Shown here piece by piece: positions 41,396 through 53,142 of a DNA stretch of 64,000 bases. The DNA is taken from the NCBI GenBank assembly GCA_035948855.1, contig DASZIT010000075.1:9616-73615 (forward strand), in the 5' to 3' direction. How positions within the stretch are numbered: position 1 is the stretch's first letter; every line of letters begins with the position of its first letter. The DNA is from DASZIT01 sp035948855. Lineage in GTDB: Bacteria; Actinomycetota; Acidimicrobiia; Acidimicrobiales; RAAP-2. A model generated the notes under the pieces. That model did no database searches and was not told the origin of the DNA. It was given only the letters and a program-made list of their open reading frames with translations. Both the position numbers and the translations under genes were made by a program.

Positions 41396-41407
41396 GTATA
41401 TTATACT
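41396..41407. promoter_or_regulatory. Overlapping divergent -10 boxes with a central palindrome
   Basis: The perfect palindrome GTATA-T-TATAC (41396-41406) carries a minus-strand TATAAT (41405-41400) facing the DUF2236 gene and a plus-strand TATACT (41402-41407) six bases before the tetR ATG. A TetR protein bound here would block both promoters. Confidence 0.55.
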
Positions 41408-41413
41408 GGATCC

Positions 41414-42097
41414 ATGGGAAACACCGCCATGGCCTCCCGGCCGGTTCGCCGAGGACGGCCACCCGGGCCCCGTCCGGACCCCGAGCGTCGGCGCCGCCAG
41501 CTGCTGGCGGCGGCCCGACAGGCCATCGCCCGGCTGGGCCCCGACGCCTCGATGGCGGCGATTGCCGGGGTCGCCGGCTATACCAAGCCCGCCCTCTACG
41601 CCGCCTTCGCGGACAAGGCGTCGTTGGCCGACGCCTTGGCGGCCGAGGTGTCGGGGGAGCTGGCCTCGCGGATCGGGTCATTGGTGGCGGACGACCCCCG
41701 GCTCCCGGTGGCGCTGCGCGGCGCCATCGACGCCTTCTGCCAATTCGTGGAAGACGAGCCGGCGCTGTTCCGGTTTCTGGTCCAGGGAGCCGCCGGTTTC
41801 GGGCGTTCGCTCGGGGAGCGGCGGCTGCTGGTGTCGGTGGGTGAGCAGGTGGGCAACCTCCTGGCTGACGGTCTGGACGCCGCCGGAGCGGATCCCGCCC
41901 CGGCCGCCACCCTCGGCTACGCCCTGATGGGGTCGGTGTTCATGGCCGCCGACTGGTGGGTGGATTCGAGGACGGTGTCCCGCGCCGAGTTGGTCGATCA
42001 ACTCACTGTGTTCGTCGGCAGCGGACTCGCGGCGTTCGCGGTCCCGGCGACCCCACCGGCCGGTCGCACGGGCGCCGGTGGTGGCGCGTCAGGGTGA
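41414..42097 (+). CDS. TetR/AcrR family transcriptional regulator
   Basis: Protein of 227 aa with an N-terminal TetR helix-turn-helix (about 28-75: RRRQLLAAARQAIARLGPDASMAAIAGVAGYTKPALYAAFADKASL in outline) preceded by a basic arm GRPPGPRPDPERRR. The C-terminal ligand domain has DEPALFRFLVQGAAGFGRS. Probably represses itself and the divergent DUF2236 gene through the palindrome between them. ATG is likely leaderless. Ends about 10 bp before the pyrR promoter. Confidence 0.88.
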   Translation: MGNTAMASRPVRRGRPPGPRPDPERRRRQLLAAARQAIARLGPDASMAAIAGVAGYTKPALYAAFADKASLADALAAEVSGELASRIGSLVADDPRLPVALRGAIDAFCQFVEDEPALFRFLVQGAAGFGRSLGERRLLVSVGEQVGNLLADGLDAAGADPAPAATLGYALMGSVFMAADWWVDSRTVSRAELVDQLTVFVGSGLAAFAVPATPPAGRTGAGGGASG

Positions 42098-42106
42098 GCG
42101 TCGCGG

Positions 42107-42112
42107 TATAGT
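42107..42112 (+). promoter_or_regulatory. Putative -10 box of the pyr operon
   Basis: TATAGT ten bases after the tetR stop. A start near 42119 would produce a leader of about 47 bases containing the PyrR-binding motif. No convincing -35. Confidence 0.45.
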
Positions 42113-42130
42113 CAACGTCTGACCGTGAAG

Positions 42131-42148
42131 CGGGTCCCGTGAGGCCCG
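42131..42148 (+). promoter_or_regulatory. PyrR-binding RNA loop in the pyr leader
   Basis: TCCCGTGAGG (42135-42144) matches the PyrR-binding loop consensus UCCNGNGAGG at every defined base. It is enclosed by CGGG (42131-42134) and CCCG (42145-42148), which can form the lower stem, with CC/GG as the upper stem. It ends eight bases before the AGGAGG of pyrR at 42156-42161. Known biology: UMP-bound PyrR binds this RNA; in mycobacteria the site is thought to control translation. Confidence 0.8.
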
Positions 42149-42165
42149 AACGGACAGGAGGAACG

Positions 42166-42735
42166 GTGGCCGAACGCGAACGCAGTCATGCACGACCGCG
42201 GGGCGCGGTATTTGTGCCCAGGGCCCAAGTGATGTCGGCATCCGACGTCCAGCGAGCTATCACCCGCATGGCCCACGAGATCGCCGAGCGCAACCGGGGC
42301 CTGGAGCATCTGGTGCTGATCGGCCTCCAAACCGGTGGGGTCCCCATCGCCCAGCGGCTGGCCGCCAGTCTCGAGGCCGTCGAGAACACCACCATCCCGG
42401 TCGGCATCCTCGACGTGGCCTTCTACCGCGACGACATCGGGCTTCGCCCGGTGCTGCCCGAAGCGGTCACCGACATCAGCTTCGATCTCACCGGCGCCAC
42501 CGTGGTGCTGGTCGACGACGTCCTGTTCACCGGGCGTACCATCCGGGCGGCCCTGAACGCGGTCAGCGAGTACGGCCGGGCCCAGGCGGTGCAGCTGGCG
42601 GTGATGGTCGATCGGGGCCATCGGGAGCTGCCCATCCGTCCCGACTATGTAGGAAAGAACCTCCCGACCCGCCGCGACGAGATGGTCGACGTCACCGAAG
42701 AGGGTGTGGCGCTCGGGGATCTGGTGGGGAAGTGA
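42166..42735 (+). CDS. pyrR: Bifunctional pyr operon regulator / uracil phosphoribosyltransferase PyrR
   Basis: RNA-binding regulator of pyrimidine genes with uracil PRTase activity. About 189 aa. PRPP-binding loop VVLVDDVLFTGRTIRAAL, and early IGLQTGGVPIAQRL; C-terminal DRGHRELPIRPDYVGKNLPT is the PyrR signature. GTG 42166 follows AGGAGG by four bases; a GTG at 42139 lies inside the PyrR-binding RNA loop and is rejected. The first gene of a seven-gene operon; stop overlaps pyrB (GTGA). Confidence 0.95.
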   Translation: MAERERSHARPRGAVFVPRAQVMSASDVQRAITRMAHEIAERNRGLEHLVLIGLQTGGVPIAQRLAASLEAVENTTIPVGILDVAFYRDDIGLRPVLPEAVTDISFDLTGATVVLVDDVLFTGRTIRAALNAVSEYGRAQAVQLAVMVDRGHRELPIRPDYVGKNLPTRRDEMVDVTEEGVALGDLVGK

Positions 42736-43709
42736 GCATGACCACCTTCCCTCACCATCTCCTGTCCATCGACGACCTCGGTTCCGACGGGATCGGCGAG
42801 GTCCTGCGGGTCACCGATTCCTTCGTGGAGGTCGGGCACCGGGCCAATCCGAAAGTTCCCGCCCTCCGGGGCCGCACGGTGGCCACCCTGTTCTTCGAAG
42901 ACTCGACCCGTACCCGGGTCTCCTTCGAAACTGCGGCCAAGCGGCTCTCGGCCGACGTGCTCTCGTTTGCGGCCGGGTCCTCGTCGGTGAAGAAGGGCGA
43001 GTCACTCCGGGACACGGTGGAGACCATCGAGGCGATGGGAATCGACGCCATCATCATTCGCCATCCGTCTTCGGGGGCTCCGGCCCGGGTGGCTCGCTGG
43101 GTCACCAGTTCATCGGTCATCAACGCCGGCGACGGCTGGCATGAGCATCCGACCCAGGCCCTGCTCGACCTCTATACCGTTCGCCAGGCCTTGGGTGGCG
43201 GAGATGAGGGCGTCCATCGGTTCAAGAGCCTGCAGGTGATCATCGTGGGCGACATCCGGCACAGCCGGGTGGCCCGCTCCCAGATCTCCGCCTACGCCGC
43301 CCTGGGTGCCGAGGTGACATTGGTGGCGCCACCCACCCTGCTGCCGCCCTCCCTCGACGGGTGGCCGGTGGTGGCGGTCAGCCACGACATCGACAAGGAG
43401 CTCCCCTCGGCCGACGTGGTCTCGCTCCTGAGACTCCAGTCCGAACGCGGCAGTGGCGAGTTCGTACCCAGCCTTCGTGAGTACACCGCCGGGTTCGGGC
43501 TCACCGCCCGCCGGGCGGCAATGTTGAAGCCGGAGACCCTGATTCTCCACCCGGGCCCGATGGTGCGGGGGGTGGAGATCGCCTCCGAGGTCGCCGACCT
43601 GCCGGCGGCTCACATCACCGGCCAGGTGAGCAACGGAGTGGCCGTCCGGATGGCGCTGCTGTTCCTGATGCTCGGGCAGGGCCAGGCCGAGAGCAGCGCC
43701 GATGCCTGA
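42732..43709 (+). CDS. pyrB: Aspartate carbamoyltransferase catalytic subunit
   Basis: Makes N-carbamoyl-aspartate. 325 aa. Carbamoyl-phosphate loop FEDSTRTRVSFE, SVKKGESLRDT with the mobile lysine loop, WHEHPTQALLDLYT, VVSLLRLQSER and HPGPMVRGVEI. No regulatory pyrI follows; pyrC overlaps its end by eight bases, as in enzymes that associate with dihydroorotase. Start GTG 42732 overlaps pyrR; ATG 42738 is an alternative. Confidence 0.97.
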   Translation: MSMTTFPHHLLSIDDLGSDGIGEVLRVTDSFVEVGHRANPKVPALRGRTVATLFFEDSTRTRVSFETAAKRLSADVLSFAAGSSSVKKGESLRDTVETIEAMGIDAIIIRHPSSGAPARVARWVTSSSVINAGDGWHEHPTQALLDLYTVRQALGGGDEGVHRFKSLQVIIVGDIRHSRVARSQISAYAALGAEVTLVAPPTLLPPSLDGWPVVAVSHDIDKELPSADVVSLLRLQSERGSGEFVPSLREYTAGFGLTARRAAMLKPETLILHPGPMVRGVEIASEVADLPAAHITGQVSNGVAVRMALLFLMLGQGQAESSADA

Positions 43710-45018
43710 GCCGCGTGGAGCTGAGCCCACCTTGGTCATCAGGGGGGGCACCGTGATCGACGCCACCGGTGAGCGTCGGGTTGACGTGGCCGTGGTCGAC
43801 GGCGTGGTCCAAGCCACCGGGGAGGGACTCGCGGTGCCCCCCGGAGCCACCGTGCTCGACGCCGGCGGGTGCGTGGTGGCCCCCGGGCTGGTCGACCTCC
43901 ACGTCCATCTGCGGGAGCCGGGTCACGAAGAGGCCGAGACCATCGAGACGGGCACCCGGGCGGCGGCGTTGGGTGGCTTCACTGCGGTGGTCGCCATGCC
44001 CAACACCAACCCACCCCTCGACTCCGCCGACGCGGTCCGCAATGTCCTCGACTTGGCGCACGCGGCGACCGCCCAGGTCGCGGTGGCCGGCGCCATCACC
44101 GTGGGCCGGGAGGGGAACCATCTTGCCCCGATGGCCGAACTTGCCGCCCTCGGGGTCCATCTGTTCACCGACGATGGTGCCGGGGTGCAGTCGGCCGGCC
44201 TCATGCGCCGTGCCCTCGAGTATGCCCGGGGCCTCGGTGTCACCCTCGCCCAACACTGCGAGGACGGGACCCTGGCCTGTGACGGTGCCATGCACGAGGG
44301 TGCCTGGTCGAGCCGGTTGGGCATCCCGGGCATGCCAGCGTTGGCCGAGGAGGTCATGGTGGCGAGAGACATCGCCCTGTCCCGGGCCACCGGCGCCCGT
44401 ATCCACTTTCTGCACCTGTCCACCGCCGCGTCCATCGACCTGGTGAGGCAGGCCAAGGCCGCCGGGCTCGCCGTCACCGCCGAAGCCGCCCCCCACCATT
44501 TTTCGCTGACCGATGCCTGCGCGGTCGACTACGACCCGGTGTTCAAGGTCAACCCCCCGCTGCGACCTCAATCCGACGTCGACGCGGTGAAGGCCGGACT
44601 CGCCGACGGGACCATCGACGCCATCGCCACCGACCACGCTCCCCACGCCCCCGAGTTCAAGGATCTCCCGTTCGACCTCGCCCCGCCGGGGATGCTCGGC
44701 TTGCAGACCGCCCTGGCCTTGGCCATCACCGAGCTCGGGCTCCCGCTTTCGCAGGTCCTGGCGCTGATGAGTTGGCAGCCGGCGGCCATCGCCGGACTCG
44801 ACCCAGAAAGCGGCGGAGGCCAGGGGGGCCCGATCGCGCCTGGGAGCCCGGCCAACCTCTGCGTGATCGACCCCACCGCCACCTGGACGGTCGACCCCAT
44901 GGCCCTGGCCAGCCGGAGCCGCAACACGCCGTATGCCGGCCGCACCCTCACCGGCCGGGTCCGGCACACGGTGTTCCGGGGAGAGCCGGTGGTCGTCGAC
45001 GGGGAGGCGACCCGATGA
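43702..45018 (+). CDS. pyrC: Dihydroorotase
   Basis: Zinc amidohydrolase that cyclises carbamoyl-aspartate. 438 aa, type I size. Metal ligands in DLHVHLREPGHE (HxH), QHCEDGT (His), HFLHLSTAAS (His) and ATDHAPH (Asp). The Asp-containing DDGAGVQSAGLM segment replaces a carboxylated lysine position in this class. Stop overlaps the carA start (ATGA). Confidence 0.96.
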   Translation: MPEPRGAEPTLVIRGGTVIDATGERRVDVAVVDGVVQATGEGLAVPPGATVLDAGGCVVAPGLVDLHVHLREPGHEEAETIETGTRAAALGGFTAVVAMPNTNPPLDSADAVRNVLDLAHAATAQVAVAGAITVGREGNHLAPMAELAALGVHLFTDDGAGVQSAGLMRRALEYARGLGVTLAQHCEDGTLACDGAMHEGAWSSRLGIPGMPALAEEVMVARDIALSRATGARIHFLHLSTAASIDLVRQAKAAGLAVTAEAAPHHFSLTDACAVDYDPVFKVNPPLRPQSDVDAVKAGLADGTIDAIATDHAPHAPEFKDLPFDLAPPGMLGLQTALALAITELGLPLSQVLALMSWQPAAIAGLDPESGGGQGGPIAPGSPANLCVIDPTATWTVDPMALASRSRNTPYAGRTLTGRVRHTVFRGEPVVVDGEATR

Positions 45019-46159
45019 CCGGACGGAACGGAACCGCTCCCCGGTCGGAAGCCCTCCTGGTCCTGGCCGACGGCGAGGTCTTCGAGGGTGACGCCATCGG
45101 CGCCCAACCGCACGACTCCGGCATCGCCACCGGCGAGGCGGTGTTCAACACCGTGCTCTCCGGCTATCAAGAAGTGCTCACCGATCCGTCCTACGCCGGC
45201 CAGGTGATCGCCTTCACCTATCCCCACATCGGCAACTACGGGGTGAACCCGACCGACGACGAGGCGACCCGACCCCATTGCCGGGGGCTCATCGTCCGCG
45301 ACCTGGCCGACCGCCCCAGCAGCTGGCGGTCGGCGGGGACGCTGGAGGCCTTCCTGGTCCGGCACGGGGTCCCCGGCATCACCGGAGTGGACACCCGCCG
45401 CCTGACCCGCCACCTCCGCCACTACGGAGCCATGCCCTGCGCCTTCGGGACCGCGACCGAGTCGGAATTGTTGAGCGCGGCCCGATCGGCCGAAGCCACC
45501 GACGGCCGCGACCTGGTGTCGGCGGTAACCACCGAGACGATCATGGTCCGAGGCCACGGTCCCTACCGGGTGGTGGCCTACGACTTCGGGATCAAGGAGG
45601 CCATGCTCCGCCAACTCGGCGAGCTGGCCACGGTCACCGTGGTGCCGGCCTCGACCCCCGCGGATCAGGTCCTGGCCTTGCAGCCCGACGGGATCTTCCT
45701 TTCCAACGGCCCTGGCGACCCGGCCGCCCTCCCGGCGATCACCGCGGAGATCGGGAAGCTGGCCGCCGACGGCACCGTGCCGGTGTTCGGGATCTGCCTG
45801 GGCCACCAGATTCTCGCCGCCGCCCTCGGCGCCACCACCTACAAGCTCCCGTTCGGACACCACGGTGGGAATCACCCGGTGAGGCGGCTGGCCACCGGGA
45901 AGGTGGAGATCACTTCGCAGAACCACAACTATGCGGTGGCCGAGGGATCGCTGGCGTCGGCCGACGTCACCCACGTCAACCTCAACGACGGGGTCATCGA
46001 GGGACTCCGGAGTCGGGATACCCCGGCCTTCAGCGTCCAGTACCACCCCGAAGCGGGACCGGGTCCGCACGACGCCCGCTATCTGTTCGAGGAGTTCCGG
46101 CTGTTGATGGACGCCACCGGCGCCCACTCCGGTTCCGACGGTGCCGTGGGTAAGGCCTG

Positions 46160-46160
<1 letters not shown>
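45015..46160 (+). CDS. carA: Carbamoyl-phosphate synthase small subunit
   Basis: Glutaminase subunit delivering ammonia to CarB. 381 aa. N-terminal domain with FNTVLSGYQEVLTDPSYAGQ, and C-terminal class I glutamine amidotransferase domain with nucleophile Cys261 in FGICLGHQILA and the His/Glu pair in VQYHPEAGPGPHD. Stop overlaps carB (TGATG). Confidence 0.97.
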
Positions 46161-49461
<3,301 letters not shown>

Positions 49462-49465
<4 letters not shown>

Positions 49466-50436
49466 CTGCCGGGGTCCGGGCCGACCGGGTGCGGAAGGCG
49501 TGGCGGGCGGTGGTCGCCGGCGATGTTGACCTGACCTGTCAGATCGGTGGGGTGCAGCTGCCGAATCCGGTGATGACCGCCTCGGGGACCGCCGGACATG
49601 GCGACGAGCTCGAGCCCTATCTCCCGCTGTCGTCACTGGGGGCGATGGTGGTGAAATCGATCTCTCCGGCGCCGTGGCCGGGCAACCCCGCGCCCCGGGT
49701 CCATGAGACGCCCTCGGGGATGTTGAACAGCGTCGGACTTCAGGGACCGGGTGTCGAGGCATGGGCGCGGGACGATCTTCCCCGCCTGGTGGCCACCGGC
49801 GCCCGGGTGGTGGTCAGCATCTGGGGTCAGCGGGTGGCTGATTTCGCCGAGGCGGCGACCCTGCTGTCGACCGTCGAGGGCCTCACTGCCATCGAAGTGA
49901 ACGTGAGCTGTCCGAACGTGGAGGACCGGCGCCGGATGTTCGCCCACTCACCCACCGCCACCGCTGAGGTGCTGGCCGCGGTCCGACAGGCAAACCCTCT
50001 CCCGCTGTGGGCCAAACTCAGCCCGAATGTCGCCGACCTGGCCGAGATCGCCGCCGCGGCCATCGGGGCGGGAGCCGATGCGGTGACCCTCATCAACACC
50101 GTGCTGGGGATGACCATCGACATCGAGGAGCGACGACCACTCCTGGGCGCCGGCGGCGGTGGGCTCTCCGGAGCCGCGATCCATCCGGTGGCGGTGAGGG
50201 CGGTGTTCGACGTGCGCCGCGCGCTCCCGGATGCCCCCATCATCGGGGTGGGCGGCGTGATGAGTGGCACCGATGCCATCGAGCTGATGATGGCGGGCGC
50301 CAGCGGGATCCAGGTGGGTACCGCCACCTTCCGCGATCCCCGCGCCCCGTTGCGGATACTCGAGGAGATGGAGTCGTGGTGCGCCCGTCGGGGGATCCGG
50401 GCGATGAACGATCTGATTGGAGTTGCCCATGGTTGA
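49462..50436 (+). CDS. pyrD: Dihydroorotate dehydrogenase, class 1
   Basis: FMN enzyme oxidising dihydroorotate. 324 aa. VKSISPAPWPGNPAPRVHETPSG in outline, GMLNSVGLQGPG, and NVSCPN with the catalytic cysteine of class 1 enzymes (class 2 uses Ser). The sequence looks like subclass 1B (PyrDB), which normally works with the iron-sulfur flavoprotein PyrK, but no pyrK is in the operon. No N-terminal membrane helix. Overlaps pyrF by eight bases. Confidence 0.93.
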
Positions 50437-51289
50437 TGACCTGATGCGCGAGGGCTTCGGTGCTCGGGTGGCCGCGGCGATCGACAAGACCGGGCCACTG
50501 TGTGCGGGGATCGATCCTTCCGGGTCGTTGCTCCGGACCTGGGGCCTGACTGACGATGCCATTGGCCTCCGGGAGTTCGCCACCCGGTGCGTCGACGCCT
50601 TTGCCGGGGTGGTGCCGGTGGTGAAGCCACAGGTGGCGTTCTTCGAACGATTCGGTGCCGCCGGTATCGCCGTTCTCGAAACCCTGATCCGTGATGCCCA
50701 AGAGGCGGGACTCCTGGTCATCGCCGACGCCAAGCGGGGGGATATCGGGAGCACCATGGAGGCGTATGCCTCGACCTGGCTCGATCCCCAGAACCCCCTC
50801 TGCGCGGACGCGGTGACGGCCACGCCCTATCTGGGACTCGGCTCCCTGCGGCCGATGTTCGACCTCGCGGCTCAGCACGGCCGAGGGGTGATCGTGGTGG
50901 TCCGCACCTCCAACCCGGAGGGCCGAGCCCTCCAGGAGGCGCTTACCGAGTCCGGCCAGGGTCCGGCGGTCGAAGACATGCTCCTGGGTCGGATCGCCGA
51001 CCTGAATGCCGGAGGACTTCCGGTTCCGGGAACGGTGGGGGTGGTGGTCGGTGCCACCTTGGCGCCGTCGGCGTTTCCCCTGGGGTCGCTGGGTGGCCCG
51101 ATTCTGGCGCCGGGAGTCGGCGCCCAAGGTGCCACCGCCGACGACGTCGGCAAGCTGTTCCGGGGTTGCCCGCCCGGATCGGTGTTGGCCAGCTCGTCTC
51201 GCTCGCTCCTTGCCTCCGGCCCCGACCCGTCCTCGCTCCGAGCCGCCGCCCTTGCGTCCCGGGAGGAGATGGCGGCAGCCCTCGGGTAG
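50429..51289 (+). CDS. pyrF: Orotidine 5'-phosphate decarboxylase
   Basis: Final step to UMP. 286 aa, subfamily 2 (longer than the E. coli type). Catalytic Lys-Asp array in ADAKRGDIGST; N-terminal LCAGIDPSGSLL and KPQVAFFERFG; VRTSNPEG and a C-terminal LAPGVGAQGATADD. Last gene of the pyr operon; pyrE is not in the window. Confidence 0.96.
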   Translation: MVDDLMREGFGARVAAAIDKTGPLCAGIDPSGSLLRTWGLTDDAIGLREFATRCVDAFAGVVPVVKPQVAFFERFGAAGIAVLETLIRDAQEAGLLVIADAKRGDIGSTMEAYASTWLDPQNPLCADAVTATPYLGLGSLRPMFDLAAQHGRGVIVVVRTSNPEGRALQEALTESGQGPAVEDMLLGRIADLNAGGLPVPGTVGVVVGATLAPSAFPLGSLGGPILAPGVGAQGATADDVGKLFRGCPPGSVLASSSRSLLASGPDPSSLRAAALASREEMAAALG

Positions 51290-51389
51290 CCCGGTCCACC
51301 CAACGAGATCTCAAACCGGCATCCATTCGCTCGAGGACACCCGGTCCGCCGCAGAATGGTGATTCCCGGGCGTCCACAGACGAGGGGCA

Positions 51390-51395
51390 TAGGCT
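51390..51395 (+). promoter_or_regulatory. Putative -10 box of the metallo-beta-lactamase fold gene
   Basis: TAGGCT, a frequent actinobacterial -10 form, with the expected start point near 51402, inside the adjacent palindrome. Confidence 0.4.
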
Positions 51396-51400
51396 GCCGC

Positions 51401-51415
51401 GGCACGTGACGTGCC
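51401..51415. promoter_or_regulatory. 15-bp palindrome at the start point of the metallo-beta-lactamase fold gene
   Basis: GGCACGT-G-ACGTGCC is a perfect 7-1-7 inverted repeat 16 bp before the ATG. A one-base loop makes an RNA hairpin unlikely; the arrangement suits a dimeric repressor operator. Confidence 0.5.
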
Positions 51416-51431
51416 TGAGGCGAGGAGCTCC

Positions 51432-52259
51432 ATGCAGATAATCATCCTGGGTAGCGGAAGTCCGCTGCCTGATCCTCACCGGGCGGGTCCGTCGACGCTG
51501 GTCCGTACGTCGGCCGGCGACCTCCTGTTCGACTGCGGTCGCGGGGTCCTCATGCGGGCGGCGGCGGCCGGCTCGGCGGCCGGAGCCTTCCGGGCGTTGT
51601 TCCTGACCCATCTGCACAGTGATCACATCACCGACCTGAATGACATCTACACCATGAGGTGGGCGATGTCCTTCCAACCCAATCCGCTACCGGTGTACGG
51701 TCCCGGCGGAACCGCGACCCTCCTGCAGGTCACCGAGGCGATGCTCGAACCCGACATCGGCTACCGCCTCGCCCACCACGATGATCTGCAATGGCGACCA
51801 TCGGCGGAAGTGACCGAGGTCGATCAGGGCCTGATCTTCGAGGAGGGCGCGGTTCGGGTCACCGCGGCTCCGACCGATCACGCCCCGGTCCGGCCGACGG
51901 TGGGGTATCGCATCGATGACGGAGAGCGGTCGGTGGTCATCGCCGGTGACACGGTGCCCTGCGCCGGGCTCGACGGCCTGTGCCGGGATGCCGACGTGCT
52001 GGTGCACACCGTGGTCCGGCGGGACCTGATCGAAAAGCTCGGGCTTCCCCGACTCAGCGACGTGCTCGACTACCACTCATCGGTCCCTGATGCCGCGCAG
52101 ACTGCCTCCCGGAATGGCGTCGGCACCCTGGTCCTCACCCATCTGGTGCCCTCACCCGCGCCCGGCACCGAGCAGGAATGGCTCGACCAGGCCGAGTCAC
52201 AGTTCGACGGGACGATCATCTTGGCTACCGACCTCCTGGCGGTGGACGTCGCCGGCTGA
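51432..52259 (+). CDS. Metallo-beta-lactamase fold hydrolase (RNase Z/arylsulfatase-like)
   Basis: Zinc hydrolase of 275 aa. N-terminal LGSGSPLPDPHRAGPSTLV is typical of the RNase Z/arylsulfatase subgroup, followed by the metal motif His60-x-His62-x-Asp64-His65 (THLHSDH), then PTDHAPVRPTVGYRI (His), VIAGDTVPC (Asp) and LVLTHLVPSP (His). It lacks the long exosite of RNase Z, so it is probably a small-molecule hydrolase. GAGGAG four bases before the ATG. First gene after the pyr operon and preceded by its own palindrome. Confidence 0.88.
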   Translation: MQIIILGSGSPLPDPHRAGPSTLVRTSAGDLLFDCGRGVLMRAAAAGSAAGAFRALFLTHLHSDHITDLNDIYTMRWAMSFQPNPLPVYGPGGTATLLQVTEAMLEPDIGYRLAHHDDLQWRPSAEVTEVDQGLIFEEGAVRVTAAPTDHAPVRPTVGYRIDDGERSVVIAGDTVPCAGLDGLCRDADVLVHTVVRRDLIEKLGLPRLSDVLDYHSSVPDAAQTASRNGVGTLVLTHLVPSPAPGTEQEWLDQAESQFDGTIILATDLLAVDVAG

Positions 52260-52292
52260 GTTCCCGTGACCGGTGCCCTTGGATCTCCGGGG

Positions 52293-53117
52293 TCAATTGA
52301 TTGGCCGCCATCGCCTCCGCACGATGCCGAGATGCTGTTCCCCGTACGTCCGCATTTCGGGGAAGCGAGCCTGGACCGCGCACCACGTGGCGACCCGCAC
52401 ACTGTTCAACACCTGGAGGAGGGCCAGGAGACCCTCATCGACCTCTGGGAAGGTTCGGACCCCCTCGTCCGGTAGGAAGGCCAGGTCCCATTCCAGCGGT
52501 CCACGACAGGTTCCCTCGAAATCGATCCATCGCAGCCCCTGCGGTGTGTGGAGAACGTTGGCGCTATGAGGTTCCCCGTGGAGCGGCTGGTCTCGAAGCG
52601 CGCGACGATCAAGTGTGGCCAGCAGATCATCGAAGGCCGTTCGCAGGAACTCTCTATCCGGAGGGGCCAAGGCGCCAACGCGAAGGTCATCGGACAAGGT
52701 GGTTCGGGCATCCTGCAACTCGGCCCGGAAATTCGGGATGGCAACCTGGCAGTCGTCCAGCGCCTCGTGAAGGTCGGCCAGTGACCGACCCACACTGGAG
52801 CCACTGGCTTCGGCATTCGGGTCGTGGTCCAAACGGTCCCACAAGGTAACGACAAATCCGCTCTCCTCGTCCTGCATCGGCAGGGACTCAGCCAACGGGC
52901 GAGCGATCGGTGCGCCCTTGGCAGCGAGTTCTGTCGCAACAGCATGTTCGCGAGTCAGCATCTCGGCACTATTGGTGCGGGTGCCGACCTTGGCGATGAT
53001 CGGATGGGGCCGGAGCCACACAACAGTGTTGTTTGTCTCCTGGACGAGCACCGGCGCTTCGGCGCGGACGCCAAAGCGGCGGGCAACCTCGACCGCCGCC
53101 CGGAAGCCCGGTGTCAT
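52293..53117 (-). CDS. Phosphotransferase (APH/choline kinase-like) family protein
   Basis: Kinase-like protein of 274 aa. N-lobe lysine in HPIIAKVGTRTN, catalytic loop LHGEPHSANVL and metal-binding WIDFEGTCRGPLEWDLAF. The catalytic-loop residue usually Asp is Glu here (HGEPH), a variant seen within the family. Substrate could be an aminoglycoside, a hydroxyl metabolite or unknown; resistance is not implied. Downstream gene of the FMN split-barrel gene in the opposite order is excluded: both read minus, with 25 bp between their ends and starts. Confidence 0.8.
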   Translation of the reverse strand: MTPGFRAAVEVARRFGVRAEAPVLVQETNNTVVWLRPHPIIAKVGTRTNSAEMLTREHAVATELAAKGAPIARPLAESLPMQDEESGFVVTLWDRLDHDPNAEASGSSVGRSLADLHEALDDCQVAIPNFRAELQDARTTLSDDLRVGALAPPDREFLRTAFDDLLATLDRRALRDQPLHGEPHSANVLHTPQGLRWIDFEGTCRGPLEWDLAFLPDEGVRTFPEVDEGLLALLQVLNSVRVATWCAVQARFPEMRTYGEQHLGIVRRRWRPIN

Positions 53118-53142
53118 GCCCCGAGTATGGCAGCCGGAGCCG

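Noticed and set aside
42139..42165. N-terminal extension of PyrR from the GTG at 42139
   Set aside because: This codon lies inside the PyrR-binding RNA loop and upstream of the ribosome site, so translation from it is unlikely.
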